This document shows, one piece after another, positions 8,003-16,102 of a DNA stretch of 64,000 nt (within the stretch, counting starts at the first letter, position 1; each line of letters starts with the position of its first letter). Location: contig NZ_AP026442.1 of the NCBI RefSeq assembly GCF_027923705.1, forward strand, positions 2,976,001 through 3,040,000, in the 5' to 3' direction. The DNA is from Cellulomonas sp. NTE-D12 (GTDB lineage: Bacteria > Actinomycetota > Actinomycetes > Actinomycetales > Cellulomonadaceae). Below the pieces are notes generated by a model, which was not told where the DNA came from, ran no database searches, and was given only the letters and a program-made list of their open reading frames with translations. Position numbers and translations under genes: made by a program.

Positions 8003-8173
8003 TCAGCGGGTCTCGCGGTGGACGGTGTGCCGACCGTCGCGCGGGCAGTACTTCTTCAGCTCGAGGCGGTCGGGGTCGTTCCGCCGGTTCTTCTTGGTGA
8101 TGTAGTTGCGCTCCTTGCACTCGGTGCAGGCGAGCGTGATCTTCGGACGGATGTCCTGGCTCTTGCTGGCCAT
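8003..8173 (-). CDS. rpmG: 50S ribosomal protein L33
   Basis: A 56-residue ribosomal protein. PKITLACTECKERNYITKKNRRN and LELKKYCPRD match the actinobacterial L33 that normally carries a four-cysteine zinc ribbon. Here the first pair CTEC is intact but the second reads CPRD, so the fourth cysteine is Asp. ATG at 8173 is favoured over in-frame codons farther upstream because it begins the conserved N-terminus. A possible -10, TAACAT at 8264-8269, would give a leader of about 85 bases. Confidence 0.95.
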   Translation of the reverse strand: MASKSQDIRPKITLACTECKERNYITKKNRRNDPDRLELKKYCPRDGRHTVHRETR

Positions 8174-8395
8174 GGTGCTGCCACCCTCTCGCGTGGTTAC
8201 CCGACGCACGACGAGCGGCCGGGAAGCTGACAGCGGCGGCGTACCCGCACGCTGGACCCGTCAATGTTACGGCATGGCAGGGCCCTCGGCCGACGGCCTG
8301 CTTCCTGCAGTGATGGCTCCCTGCGGTGACGGCGTCCGACATGGCCCGCGGTGCCGAGAGCGCGTCCGACGCCGTCGGGCGCCCGTCGGGAGAAG

Positions 8396-9574
8396 ATGTC
8401 GCCGATGCTCCTCGACCTCGTGCTCGCGCTGATCCTCCTCGCCACGCTGCTGGGGGGCTTCGGCCGCGGCCTGCTGGCCACGCTCGGCGGGCTGCTCGGC
8501 CTGGTCGCCGGCGGTGCCGCCGCGTACTGGGTGGTCCCCCTGGTCAACGACTGGGCACCGGCCCGGTGGCGGGCCGCGCTCGTCGTCCTGACCGCCGTCC
8601 TGCTGCCGCTGCTCGGCTCGTCGGTCGGCGCGCGCATCGGGCACGCGCTGCGCCGAGGGGTCGACCGGACGCGGCTGGCGGTGGTCGACCGGCTGCTCGG
8701 CGCGGTCGCCAGCGTCGTCGTGATGGCGCTGGCGATGGCGTTCGTCGGGTCGGCGATCGCCGCGACCGGCGTCCCGGTGCTGGCGCCCGCGATCGCCTCG
8801 TCGTCGGTGCTCCGCACGATCGACCGCCTGACGCCCGCCCCCGTGACCCGCACCATGGCGCAGCTGCGCGGCGCCGTGCTGCACTCCGGCCTGCCGCAGC
8901 TCGGCGACCTGCTGGGACCGCAGCCGTCGCCCACGGTGCCGTCGGTCGACCTGTCCACGGCCCGGCTGGCGCAGGCGTCCAAGGCCGTGGCCCGCATCCA
9001 GGGCACCGCCTACGCGTGCGGCATCAGCTCCAGCGGATCGGGGTTCGTCGTGGCCCCGGACCGGTTGGTGACCAACGCGCACGTCGTCGCCGGGGTGGAC
9101 AAGCCCGTCGTCGAGCTGCCCGGGCAGCGCGCGAAGGTGGGGCGCGTGGTCTACCTCGACCCGGTGAACGACCTGGCGGTGATCGCCGTCGACCACCTGG
9201 GCGTCACGCCGCTGCCCATCGTGCCGACGCTGGCTCGCGACGCCGTCGCGGTGGTCCAGGGCTACCCCTACGGCGGCCCGTTGACGTCCGGCGGCGCCCG
9301 CGTGCTGGCGGTGAGCACCGCCAAGGTGCCGGACATCCACGGGCAGGGCGACTCCGAGCGGGAGATCTACGCGCTGGCCGCGGTGGTCCGGCCCGGCAAC
9401 TCCGGCGGACCGCTGCTGACCACCGACGGGACGGTGGCGGGCATCGTGTTCGCCCGCTCGGACTCCAACCCGGACCTGGCGTATGCGATGACCCCCACGG
9501 AGCTGCTCCCCGTCGTGGCGCGCGCCCCGGGCCTCAGCGCGACGGTTCCCTCGGGCGCCTGCACCACCGGCTGA
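8396..9574 (+). CDS. marP: MarP-type membrane serine protease (CvpA domain plus trypsin-like domain)
   Basis: The 392-residue product has four hydrophobic segments in the first 130 residues (CvpA/colicin V production fold) and a C-terminal chymotrypsin-like protease. The catalytic triad is visible as H229 in TNAHVV, D259 in NDLAVI and S336 in GNSGGPL; the spacing agrees with mycobacterial MarP. In Mycobacterium MarP protects periplasmic and cytoplasmic pH homeostasis under acid and oxidative stress, with the protease domain outside the membrane. Start is ATG at 8396 (GGGAG three bases upstream) or ATG at 8405 (spacing 12); neither is ideal. The stop codon falls in the first copy of a 17-base tandem repeat. 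Confidence 0.92.
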   Translation: MSPMLLDLVLALILLATLLGGFGRGLLATLGGLLGLVAGGAAAYWVVPLVNDWAPARWRAALVVLTAVLLPLLGSSVGARIGHALRRGVDRTRLAVVDRLLGAVASVVVMALAMAFVGSAIAATGVPVLAPAIASSSVLRTIDRLTPAPVTRTMAQLRGAVLHSGLPQLGDLLGPQPSPTVPSVDLSTARLAQASKAVARIQGTAYACGISSSGSGFVVAPDRLVTNAHVVAGVDKPVVELPGQRAKVGRVVYLDPVNDLAVIAVDHLGVTPLPIVPTLARDAVAVVQGYPYGGPLTSGGARVLAVSTAKVPDIHGQGDSEREIYALAAVVRPGNSGGPLLTTDGTVAGIVFARSDSNPDLAYAMTPTELLPVVARAPGLSATVPSGACTTG

Positions 9575-9621
9575 CCTGGACCACCGGCTGACCTGGACCA
9601 CCGGTCGACCTGGACCACCGG
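9571..9621. repeat. Three tandem copies of a 17-base unit
   Basis: CTGACCTGGACCACCGG occurs at 9571-9587 and 9588-9604; a third copy at 9605-9621 has TC for CT at its first two bases. A partial copy (CACCACCGG) precedes. The marP stop codon is part of copy one, so slippage here would leave the protein unchanged. Confidence 0.85.
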
Positions 9622-9656
9622 CCGAGCAGGCCGACGCACGACGGCGGGAAGCCGCG

Positions 9657-9770
9657 ATGGGATGGAGCGACCGACTCGCGGGCGCCGACCACGTGTGCGT
9701 CCAGGTGGTGCCGGCCGCCGGCGACGTGCTGCCGGCGTTGCGGGCGATCGCGGAGCGGCTCGGGCTCTGA
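9657..9770 (+). pseudogene. Remnant resembling the C-terminal end of an LLM-class F420-dependent oxidoreductase
   Basis: A short frame of 37 residues contains GADHVCVQVVPAAGDVLPALRAIAERLGL. This resembles the last strand and helix of luciferase-like (LLM) flavin/F420 oxidoreductases, where a GADHVCVQV-like block is followed by a terminal helix. Nothing upstream in any frame supplies the TIM-barrel body, and the ribosome binding site is weak. I read it as the decayed end of a gene, perhaps brought or cut by the nearby repeat. It could instead be a small unrelated ORF. Confidence 0.45.
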
Positions 9771-9787
9771 CCCGGAGAGACGACAAG

Positions 9788-9814
9788 GGCCCGGGTTCCG
9801 AGGAACTCCGGGCC
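9788..9814 (-). terminator. Hairpin downstream of tRNA-Met
   Basis: An inverted repeat of ten bases (GGCCCGGGTT with AACTCCGGGCC, one bulge) and a short loop lies about ten bases past the tRNA 3' end on the minus strand and is followed there by a T-containing stretch (CTTGTCGTCTC). Confidence 0.6.
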
Positions 9815-9824
9815 TGCCGTGCCG

Positions 9825-9898
9825 TAGCGGGAGCGGGACTCGAACCCGCGACACCACGATTATGAGCCGTGTGCTCTAACCACCTGAGCTACCCCGCC
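9825..9898 (-). tRNA. tRNA-Met (CAT), elongator type
   Basis: 74 bases on the minus strand form a full cloverleaf: acceptor GGCGGGG with TCCCGCT (two G-U pairs, including 1-72), D stem GCTC/GAGC, anticodon loop CTCATAA, T arm GCGGG-TTCGAGT-CCCGC, discriminator A. CCA is not encoded. It lacks the three G-C pairs in the anticodon stem that mark an initiator. Confidence 0.95.
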
Positions 9899-9951
9899 GC
9901 GCCGGTGGTGCGGCCAGCCGCCGAGGCGACTTGACCGGCAACACACCAGAG

Positions 9952-10024
9952 AGCCCCGAAAGGGAATCGAACCCTTGACCTTCTCCTTACCATGGAGACG
10001 CTCTGCCGACTGAGCTATCGGGGC
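9952..10024 (-). tRNA. tRNA-Thr (GGT)
   Basis: 73 bases, minus strand: acceptor GCCCCGA with TCGGGGC, anticodon stem TCTCC/GGAGA with loop ATGGTAA, T arm AAGGG-TTCGATT-CCCTT, discriminator T. CCA not encoded. It is 53 bases upstream of tRNA-Met and probably co-transcribed with it. Confidence 0.95.
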
Positions 10025-10182
10025 GGCGCGGATCAGAGTACACGGCGGGCCGGGGGCGGCGAAATCGCGGGTGGACCGGCGAGCACCGTGTCATGCAGCC
10101 CGGTCGGCCCTGGGTCTGACGTCCACCGCGGCGGCGGGGCGTGCCGGTCCGGCCGCGTCCGACGGGCGAGCTCCGACATGCG

Positions 10183-10218
10183 GACGGGGCGCCCTCTCCG
10201 CGGAGAAGACGCCCCGTC
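10183..10218 (-). terminator. Long inverted repeat downstream of tRNA-Tyr
   Basis: GACGGGGCG (10183-10191) pairs with CGCCCCGTC (10210-10218) and encloses a second palindrome, TCTCCGCGGAGA (10195-10206). It begins seven bases past the tRNA-Tyr 3' end. No T-run follows. Confidence 0.45.
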
Positions 10219-10224
10219 CGTGCG

Positions 10225-10306
10225 TGGCGGGTGAGGGATTCGAACCCCCGTAGGCGTTGCCAGCTGATTTACAGTCAGCCCCCTTTGGCCACTCGGGTAA
10301 CCCGCC
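10225..10306 (-). tRNA. tRNA-Tyr (GTA)
   Basis: 82 bases, minus strand, with the long variable arm of a class II tRNA. Acceptor GGCGGGT pairs with ACCCGCC; anticodon loop CTGTAAA within stem GCTGA/TCAGC; T arm GGGGG-TTCGAAT-CCCTC (one mismatch); discriminator A. CCA not encoded. A hairpin between it and tRNA-Thr suggests separate transcription. Confidence 0.95.
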
Positions 10307-10460
10307 TCGGCCAACCCGTCCCCGAGGCCCACCCCGATCCCGAAGAACCGTCCGGGCGAGCCGACGCGAACGCGCGGATGGAAGGATAGCAACTCGCGAG
10401 GGCCACCCGTGCCAGGGGTGGACGACGACGGCGCCCCGGTGGCGCGAGGGAGGCACAGGC

Positions 10461-10958
10461 ATGGCGAGCGAGTCGTCGTTCGACGTGGTGAGCAAGGTCG
10501 ACCGGCAGGAGGTCGACAACGCGCTCAACCAGGCTGCGAAGGAGATCGCCCAGCGGTACGACTTCAAGGGCGTCGGCGCCTCGATCGCCTGGAGCGGCGA
10601 GACCATCGTGCTGGTCGCCAACTCGGCCGACCGGGTCCGGGCGGTGCTCGACGTCTTCGAGACCAAGCTGATCAAGCGCGGCATCTCGCTGAAGTCGCTG
10701 GACCTCGGCGACGGCGAGCCGAAGCCGTCCGGCAAGGAGTACCGCCTGGTCACCTCGATCAAGGAGGGCCTGTCCTCGGAGGTCGCCAAGCAGCTGGCCA
10801 AGCTGGTGCGCGACGAGGGGCCCAAGGGGGTCAAGACGCAGATCCAGGGCGACGAGCTGCGCGTCTCGGCCAAGAGCCGGGACGACCTGCAGGCGACGAT
10901 CGCCCTGCTCAAGGGCGCGGACGTGGACGCCGCCCTGCAGTTCGTCAACTACCGCTGA
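10461..10958 (+). CDS. YajQ-family nucleotide-binding protein
   Basis: This 165-residue cytoplasmic protein begins SSFDVVSKVDRQEVDNALNQA and contains KEIAQRYDFKGVGASI, the signature of the YajQ (DUF520) family, two ferredoxin-like repeats. Members bind nucleotides or RNA and in Xanthomonas act as a cyclic-di-GMP effector; the role here is not known. ATG at 10461 is preceded by GAGGGAGG about eight bases upstream. It stands alone between the tRNA cluster and a convergent DinB-like gene. Confidence 0.93.
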   Translation: MASESSFDVVSKVDRQEVDNALNQAAKEIAQRYDFKGVGASIAWSGETIVLVANSADRVRAVLDVFETKLIKRGISLKSLDLGDGEPKPSGKEYRLVTSIKEGLSSEVAKQLAKLVRDEGPKGVKTQIQGDELRVSAKSRDDLQATIALLKGADVDAALQFVNYR

Positions 10959-10976
10959 GCCCGCGGGGCTCTCCCG

Positions 10977-11567
10977 TCAGACGGGCGGCAGGCCGCCTGC
11001 GGTCCGGGCGGCGGCCTCGATGCGGCCGCGGTACTCCGCCCACTCCTGCGGCGTGCGCCCGGGGATGTTCGGGTCGTCAGGCTTCATGCCGACGCGCCCG
11101 TCGAGCGTCTCGCGCAGGATGTCCGCCTGGCCGGCGTGGCGGGACGTGTCGACGATGACGTGCACGGCGATCCGGTGCAGGGTCACCTCCTGGTGGCCCG
11201 GGCGCCACCACGGCACCACGCCGGGGGTGTCCAGCGGCAGCTCGGCGAGCGTCGCGTCCGCCTGCTGCGCGGAGTACCGGTGCAGCTCGAGGATCGCGTC
11301 CCTGGGCTCGTCGGCCTGCGCCCACATGTCGTCGTCCGGGTTGCCGCCCTCGCGCTCGTACGGCGCCACGCGCCCCGGCGGCCGGCCGAACACGGTGGTG
11401 AAGTACCCCAGCTGGATCCAGGCGACGTGCTTGACGAGCCCGAGCAGGTTGGTGCCGGTCGGCGTCAGGGGACGCCGGACCGCGTACTCGTCGAGCCCGT
11501 CGAGCTTGCCGACCAGGCTGGTGCGCTGCTCGTCCAGGTAGTGCCGCAGGGCGTCCTTGGGGTCCAT
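10977..11567 (-). CDS. DinB-superfamily (DUF664) protein
   Basis: About 196 residues forming the four-helix DinB-like fold: DALRHYLDEQRTSLVGKLDGLDEY at the N-terminus, LLGLVKHVAWIQLGYF with a metal-ligand-type His, and TLHRIAVHVIVDTSRHAGQADILRE with further His residues. The fold is used for mycothiol- or bacillithiol-dependent transferases and related detoxification enzymes in actinobacteria; the reaction here cannot be assigned. ATG at 11567 begins the conserved part; GTG at 11597 is an in-frame alternative. Neither has a clear Shine-Dalgarno. Confidence 0.8.
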   Translation of the reverse strand: MDPKDALRHYLDEQRTSLVGKLDGLDEYAVRRPLTPTGTNLLGLVKHVAWIQLGYFTTVFGRPPGRVAPYEREGGNPDDDMWAQADEPRDAILELHRYSAQQADATLAELPLDTPGVVPWWRPGHQEVTLHRIAVHVIVDTSRHAGQADILRETLDGRVGMKPDDPNIPGRTPQEWAEYRGRIEAAARTAGGLPPV

Positions 11568-11641
11568 GGGCGGCAGTCTGCCGGTGGGGTCCGACACCCG
11601 CGCCCCGGCCGTCTCCGGGCCCTGGTGCCGCGCGCGCCGGC

Positions 11642-12526
11642 TCAGTACCGGGTGATCGGGCCCTGGTTGCCCGCCATCGCCTCGAGCCGGGCGATCCGCT
11701 CGGCCATCGGCGGGTGGGTGGCGAACATCTTCGCCACGCCGGCGCCGCGGAACGGGTTGGCGATCATCAGGTGCGAGACGTCCACGAGCTTCTGCTCCTG
11801 CGGCAGCGGACGGGCGTTGGTGCCGACCTCGAGCTTGCGCAGGGCCGATGCCAGCGCCAGCGGGTCGCCGGTGAGCGACGACCCGTCCTCGTCGGCGTCG
11901 TACTCACGGGTCCGGCTGATCGCCAGCTGGATCATCGTGGCGGCGAGCGGCGCCAGCACCACCATCACCAGGCCCGCGATCGGGTTGCCGCCGCGGTCCC
12001 GGTCGGATCCGCCGCCGAAGAACAGCGCGAACTGCGCCAGCGACGTGATGACGCCGGCCACGGCGGCCGCGACCGAGGACGTGAGGATGTCGCGGTTGTA
12101 GACGTGCATCAGCTCGTGACCCAGCACGCCGCGCAGCTCGCGCTCGTCGAGCATCCCGAGGATGCCCTCCGTGCAGCAGACGGCCGCGTGCGCCGGGTCG
12201 CGGCCGGTGGCGAAGGCGTTCGGCGACGAGGTGGGCGAGACGTACAGCCGCGGCATCGGCTGCCGGGCCTTGGTCGACAGCTCCCGCACGATCCGGTACA
12301 TGCCGGGCTGCTCGAGCTCGCTGACCGGGCGCGCCCGCATCGCGCGGATGGCGATCTTGTCCGAGGCCCAGTAGCTGTACGCGGTGCTGAGCAGGCCGAT
12401 CGCGGTGAACAGCAGGAGGAAGCGCGGCGTGCCGCGGCCCAGCAGCCAGCCGATGCCGAGCAGCAGCGCCCACATGCCGCCGAACAGCGCGGTGGTCTTC
12501 AGACCGTTGAAGTGCCGATGACTCAT
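11642..12526 (-). CDS. htpX: Membrane zinc metalloprotease HtpX
   Basis: A 294-residue M48-family protease with hydrophobic segments near residues 12-28, 35-50, 145-165 and 180-200. The zinc motif is HELMH (H137, E138, H141), and the third ligand lies in EYDADEDG (about residue 216). HtpX degrades misfolded membrane proteins, with the active site facing the cytoplasm. ATG at 12526 starts the conserved N-terminus SHRHFNGLKT. GGAG is 13 bases upstream, longer than ideal. It is downstream of the FprA-type gene but separated from it by a strong hairpin, so it probably has its own promoter. Confidence 0.94.
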   Translation of the reverse strand: MSHRHFNGLKTTALFGGMWALLLGIGWLLGRGTPRFLLLFTAIGLLSTAYSYWASDKIAIRAMRARPVSELEQPGMYRIVRELSTKARQPMPRLYVSPTSSPNAFATGRDPAHAAVCCTEGILGMLDERELRGVLGHELMHVYNRDILTSSVAAAVAGVITSLAQFALFFGGGSDRDRGGNPIAGLVMVVLAPLAATMIQLAISRTREYDADEDGSSLTGDPLALASALRKLEVGTNARPLPQEQKLVDVSHLMIANPFRGAGVAKMFATHPPMAERIARLEAMAGNQGPITRY

Positions 12527-12618
12527 GGTCGCGTCGAGCTCCTGATCCGTGCACGGCGCCGGGCGGCCCCTGCGGGCCGACGCGTACCGGCGTCCTGTGC
12601 CTGACAACGCCCGCTCCG

Positions 12619-12645
12619 CTCGGGGCGTTCCCGGGACGCCCCGAG
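12619..12645 (-). terminator. Perfect 10-bp hairpin after the FprA-type gene
   Basis: CTCGGGGCGT and ACGCCCCGAG pair perfectly around a seven-base loop, starting 15 bases past the stop at 12660 on the minus strand. No U-run follows, as is common in high-GC actinobacteria. Confidence 0.6.
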
Positions 12646-12659
12646 GGGCCCGGAGGGGA

Positions 12660-14030
12660 TCAGCCGCGGCGGCCCAACGACACGTCCACCATCTCCTCGC
12701 GAGGCACGACCTTGACCCGCTCGCGCCCCTGCACCTCGCCGAGCGCCCGCTCGTACGCGTCCAGCAGCTGCCACCCGGACCACTCGATCGCGTCGACACC
12801 GCGCTCGTCGAGCAGCTTGCTGACGGCCTGCGGGTCCCGTTCCGTCGCCCGCGGCAGCAGTCCCGCCTCGGCGTCCTCGCGCAGGTGCGCGATCGTCTCC
12901 GTGGCGTCCGACTTGGTGTGCCCGATCAGGCCGACGGGACCCCGCTTGATCCAGCCGGTGGTGTAGAGGCCCGGCAGCGCCTCGCCGCCGTCGTCCACCA
13001 CCCGGCCCTCGCGGTTGGGGATCACCCCGCCGACCTCGTCGAACGGCAGCTCCGGCAGCGGCGAGCCGAAGTAGCCCACGGCCCGGTAGACGGCCTGGAC
13101 GGCCCAGTCGGTGGTCGCACCCGTGCCGGTGACGTGACCGTCCCCGTTGAGCGCGGTGCGCTCGGTCCGCAGGCCGACGACGTGGCCGTCCTCCCCCAGC
13201 ACCTCGACCGGCCGCTGCAGGAAGTGCAGGTGGATCCGGCGGCTCGCCGTCAGGTCCTCCGGTTCCTTGAGGGTCCAGTCGGTGAGGGTCTTGACCACCT
13301 GCTTGGTCTGGTTCGAGGAGTGGATGGCGGCCATCGACCCCTCGTCGAAGTCGAAGTCCTCCGGGTAGACGATCACGTCGACGTCCGGCACGTGGCCCAG
13401 CTCGCGCAGCTCCAACGGGGAGAACTTGACCTGCGCCGGACCGCGGCGGGCGAACACGTGCACGTCCGTCACGGGGCTGGCCAGCAGGCCCTCGTAGACG
13501 TTCGGCGGCACCTCCGTCGGCAGCAGGTCCTCCGGGTGCTTGGCGAGGATCCGCGCCACGTCGAGCGCGACGTTGCCGGCGCCGATCACCGCGACCTCGC
13601 GGGCCTCGAGCGGCCAGGTGCGCGGCACGTCCGGGTGGCCGTCGTACCAGGAGACGAAGTCGGCGGCACCGTAGGAGCCGACCAGGTCGACGCCGGGCAC
13701 CCGCAGGGCGGCGTCCCGGATGGCGCCGGTGGCGAAGATGACCGCGTCGTAGTGCTGCCGCAGGTCGTCGAGCGTCAGGTCGGTGCCGTAGTCGACGTCC
13801 GCGAGCAGGCGGATGTCCCCGCGCTCCAGCACCTTGTGCAGGGCGACGATGATCTGCTTGATGCGGGGGTGGTCCGGGGCGACGCCGTAGCGCACGAGCC
13901 CGAACGGGGCCGGCAGCCGCTCGATCAGGTCGATGCTGACGTCCAGGCCGGACCGGGCGAGGATGTCGGACGCGTAGATACCGGCGGGCCCGGCGCCGAC
14001 GACGGCGACGCGCAAGGGCGTGGTGGTCAC
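12660..14030 (-). CDS. fprA: FAD-dependent ferredoxin/adrenodoxin-type NADP reductase, FprA-like
   Basis: This 456-residue cytoplasmic flavoprotein moves electrons between NADPH and ferredoxin. The FAD-binding GAGPAGIYASDIL is at residues 10-22, followed by FGLVRYGVAPDHP typical of adrenodoxin reductase; the NADP Rossmann motif is AVIGAGNVALDVARIL (about residue 150); GWIKRGPVGLIGHTKSDA near the C-terminus closes the FAD site. The GTG at 14030 immediately precedes TTTPLRVAVVGAG. The open frame continues upstream by more than 1000 bases, but that extension does not read as protein and overlaps the opposite-strand RarD-like gene. A -10-like TAGACT at 14075-14080 would give a leader of about 40 bases. 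Confidence 0.92.
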   Translation of the reverse strand: MTTTPLRVAVVGAGPAGIYASDILARSGLDVSIDLIERLPAPFGLVRYGVAPDHPRIKQIIVALHKVLERGDIRLLADVDYGTDLTLDDLRQHYDAVIFATGAIRDAALRVPGVDLVGSYGAADFVSWYDGHPDVPRTWPLEAREVAVIGAGNVALDVARILAKHPEDLLPTEVPPNVYEGLLASPVTDVHVFARRGPAQVKFSPLELRELGHVPDVDVIVYPEDFDFDEGSMAAIHSSNQTKQVVKTLTDWTLKEPEDLTASRRIHLHFLQRPVEVLGEDGHVVGLRTERTALNGDGHVTGTGATTDWAVQAVYRAVGYFGSPLPELPFDEVGGVIPNREGRVVDDGGEALPGLYTTGWIKRGPVGLIGHTKSDATETIAHLREDAEAGLLPRATERDPQAVSKLLDERGVDAIEWSGWQLLDAYERALGEVQGRERVKVVPREEMVDVSLGRRG

Positions 14031-14156
14031 GGGACGAAGGGACCTTCCGCGAGGGGGTTCGCTAGCTGCCGGCCAGTCTAGGCGGGACCCCCTCGGCGCC
14101 CGCCAGCACGTCTCGCATGCGGACGGACGCACGGTGCCCGCGTGGGCGGCACGACC

Positions 14157-14162
14157 TACAGT
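14157..14162 (+). promoter_or_regulatory. Leaderless-type -10 element (TACAGT) of the RarD-like gene
   Basis: TACAGT is followed by six bases and GTG at 14169. The same TACAGT hexamer with a six-base gap precedes menE and the HAD-IB gene. Confidence 0.55.
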
Positions 14163-14168
14163 CAGCCG

Positions 14169-15164
14169 GTGGCCGACGAGCGGACGATCCCTGCCCCGAC
14201 CGACGGAGCCACCCCCGCAGCCCGGCCCGGCCGCGGCGGCCTGGCCGCCGGCATCGGTGCCTACCTGCTGTGGGGCGGCCTGCCGCTCTACTTCCCGCTG
14301 CTGCAGCCGTCCGGCGCGGTCGAGATCATCGCCCACCGGGTGGTGTGGTCGCTCCTCTTCTGCCTGCTGCTGCTGGTCGCCACCCGGAGCTGGCGCCCGT
14401 TCGCCGAGCTGCTGCGCCGACCGCGCACGCTCGCCACCCTCGGGGTCGCCGCCGTGCTGCTGGCGATCAACTGGCTGGTGTTCGTGTACGGCATCCTCAC
14501 CGACCAGGTGGTGGACGACGCGCTCGGCTACTTCATCAACCCGCTGGTGACCGTCGGCCTCGCCGTGCTGGTGCTGCGGGAGCGGCTGCGCCGGGTGCAG
14601 TGGGCGGCGCTGGCGTTCGGCGCGGCCGCCGTCGTGGTGATCACCGTCGGCTACGGGCGGGTGCCGTGGATCGCCCTGTCGCTGACGGCGAGCTTCGCGC
14701 TGTACGGGTTGATCAAGAAGCAGGTGGGCCGGTCGGTCGGCGCCCTGCCGGGCCTGGCAGCCGAGACGCTGGTGCTCACCCCGGTCGCCGCCGGCTACCT
14801 GGTGTGGCTGCAGGTGGCCGGCACCGGCTCGTTCACCGGCCACGGCGGCTGGCACGCCGCGGCGCTCGCCTCCGCCGGCGTGGTGACGGCCGTCCCGCTG
14901 CTGCTGTTCAACAGCGCCGCCCGCCGGTTGCCGCTGTCCGTGATCGGGCTGCTGCAGTACCTGACGCCCGTGCTGCAGTTCCTCACCGGCGTGCTGCTGC
15001 TGCACGAGCACATGCCGCCCGCGCGGTGGTGGGGCTTCGGGCTCGTGTGGGTGGCCCTGGTGATGCTGGCGGCGGACGGTCTGCGGCACCGGCGGACGCA
15101 GGTGCTCGAGGCCCGTGCGGCCGTGGACGCGAGCGGGGACTGCGAGGCGGTCGCGGAGCGCTGA
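14169..15164 (+). CDS. rarD: EamA/RarD-family drug/metabolite transporter
   Basis: A 331-residue inner-membrane protein with ten predicted transmembrane segments in two EamA halves. GIGAYLLWGGLPLYF at the start, EIIAHRVVWS and LFNSAARRLPLSVIGLLQYLTPVLQFL match the RarD subfamily closely. RarD was named for chloramphenicol sensitivity; its substrate is not established. GTG at 14169 is chosen because TACAGT lies six bases upstream; the in-frame GTG at 14142 would place that element inside the gene. It converges on the PP2C gene. Confidence 0.88.
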   Translation: MADERTIPAPTDGATPAARPGRGGLAAGIGAYLLWGGLPLYFPLLQPSGAVEIIAHRVVWSLLFCLLLLVATRSWRPFAELLRRPRTLATLGVAAVLLAINWLVFVYGILTDQVVDDALGYFINPLVTVGLAVLVLRERLRRVQWAALAFGAAAVVVITVGYGRVPWIALSLTASFALYGLIKKQVGRSVGALPGLAAETLVLTPVAAGYLVWLQVAGTGSFTGHGGWHAAALASAGVVTAVPLLLFNSAARRLPLSVIGLLQYLTPVLQFLTGVLLLHEHMPPARWWGFGLVWVALVMLAADGLRHRRTQVLEARAAVDASGDCEAVAER

Positions 15165-15200
15165 GGCGCCCCCGCGGGCAGGGCGACCACCCGGCAGGGG

Positions 15201-15947
15201 TCAGCCGACGACGTCGACGACGACGACCGTGACGTTGTCCCGGGCGCCGACGGCCAGCGCCGCCGCGACCAGGGCGTCGGCCGCCTGCTGCGCCGCGGGG
15301 TGCGCCCGCAGCTCCGCCTGGATCCGGGCGTCCGGCAGCGCCTCGGACAGGCCGTCGCTGCACACGACGATGCGCTCCGTGGGGCTGACGGGGAGCGCGA
15401 ACACGTCCGGCTCGACATCCGGAGAGCCACCGCCGAGGACGCGCGTCACCACGTGCCGCTCGGGGTGCCGGGACACGTCCTGCGGGTCGAGGAACCCGGT
15501 CGCCACCAGCTCCGCCACGCGCGAGTGGTCGGTGGTCAGCTGCTCGAGGACACCACCCACCATCCGGTAGGTGCGGGAGTCGCCGACGTTGAGCACCAGC
15601 CAGCACGGCAACCCGTCGCGCTCGCTCAGCACCACACCGGACACCGTCGTCCCGGGGCGCCGCTCACCACCGAGCGGCAGGGCACGCACCCGCTCGTGCG
15701 CCGTGCGAAGCGCCGCGCGCACGTCGTCCTCGTCGGGGGTGCCGCCCGTCAGGCTGCCCAGGGACTCGACGGCCGTCGCGCTGGCCACCTCGCCCGCCTC
15801 GTGCCCACCCATGCCGTCGGCGACCAGGTACACGCCGTCACCGGCGCGGTACGAGTCCTCGTTGTCCAGGCGACCGCCACGGTGGCTGGCGGCGCCCACC
15901 CGCACCGTCGGACCGCCCTCCCGGGGCACCGGGTCAGCTGCGCTCAT
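15201..15947 (-). CDS. PP2C-family serine/threonine phosphatase
   Basis: This soluble metal-dependent phosphatase of 248 residues shows the PP2C motifs SHRGGRLDNEDSY, LVADGMGGHEAGEVAS, LLNVGDSRTY-like LVLNVGDSRTYR, and VVCSDGLSEALPDA, with the Asp residues that bind two metals. It has no membrane segment, unlike PstP. ATG at 15947 has GGAGAAG six bases upstream; a second in-frame ATG at 15989 sits inside a TATGCT sequence that looks like the -10. It probably reverses Ser/Thr protein phosphorylation; no kinase gene is adjacent. Confidence 0.9.
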   Translation of the reverse strand: MSAADPVPREGGPTVRVGAASHRGGRLDNEDSYRAGDGVYLVADGMGGHEAGEVASATAVESLGSLTGGTPDEDDVRAALRTAHERVRALPLGGERRPGTTVSGVVLSERDGLPCWLVLNVGDSRTYRMVGGVLEQLTTDHSRVAELVATGFLDPQDVSRHPERHVVTRVLGGGSPDVEPDVFALPVSPTERIVVCSDGLSEALPDARIQAELRAHPAAQQAADALVAAALAVGARDNVTVVVVDVVG

Positions 15948-16102
15948 GCGGTCTTCTCCGACGACGACCAGGTGGACGTCGGTCAGCATAGCGAGGGCCG
16001 GGCGGAGCACTGACCACCCGATGACCGGCCCGTGACGGTGCCCGACGGGGCCGCTCTCCCGCCCCCGGTACGCGCCGCAGCGGCGCCCCGGCGCAGGACG
16101 GG

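Noticed and set aside
12660..15089. An 809-codon frame that would extend the FprA-like protein
   Set aside because: The upstream 350 codons are antisense to the RarD-like gene and lack protein features. The protein begins normally at GTG 14030.
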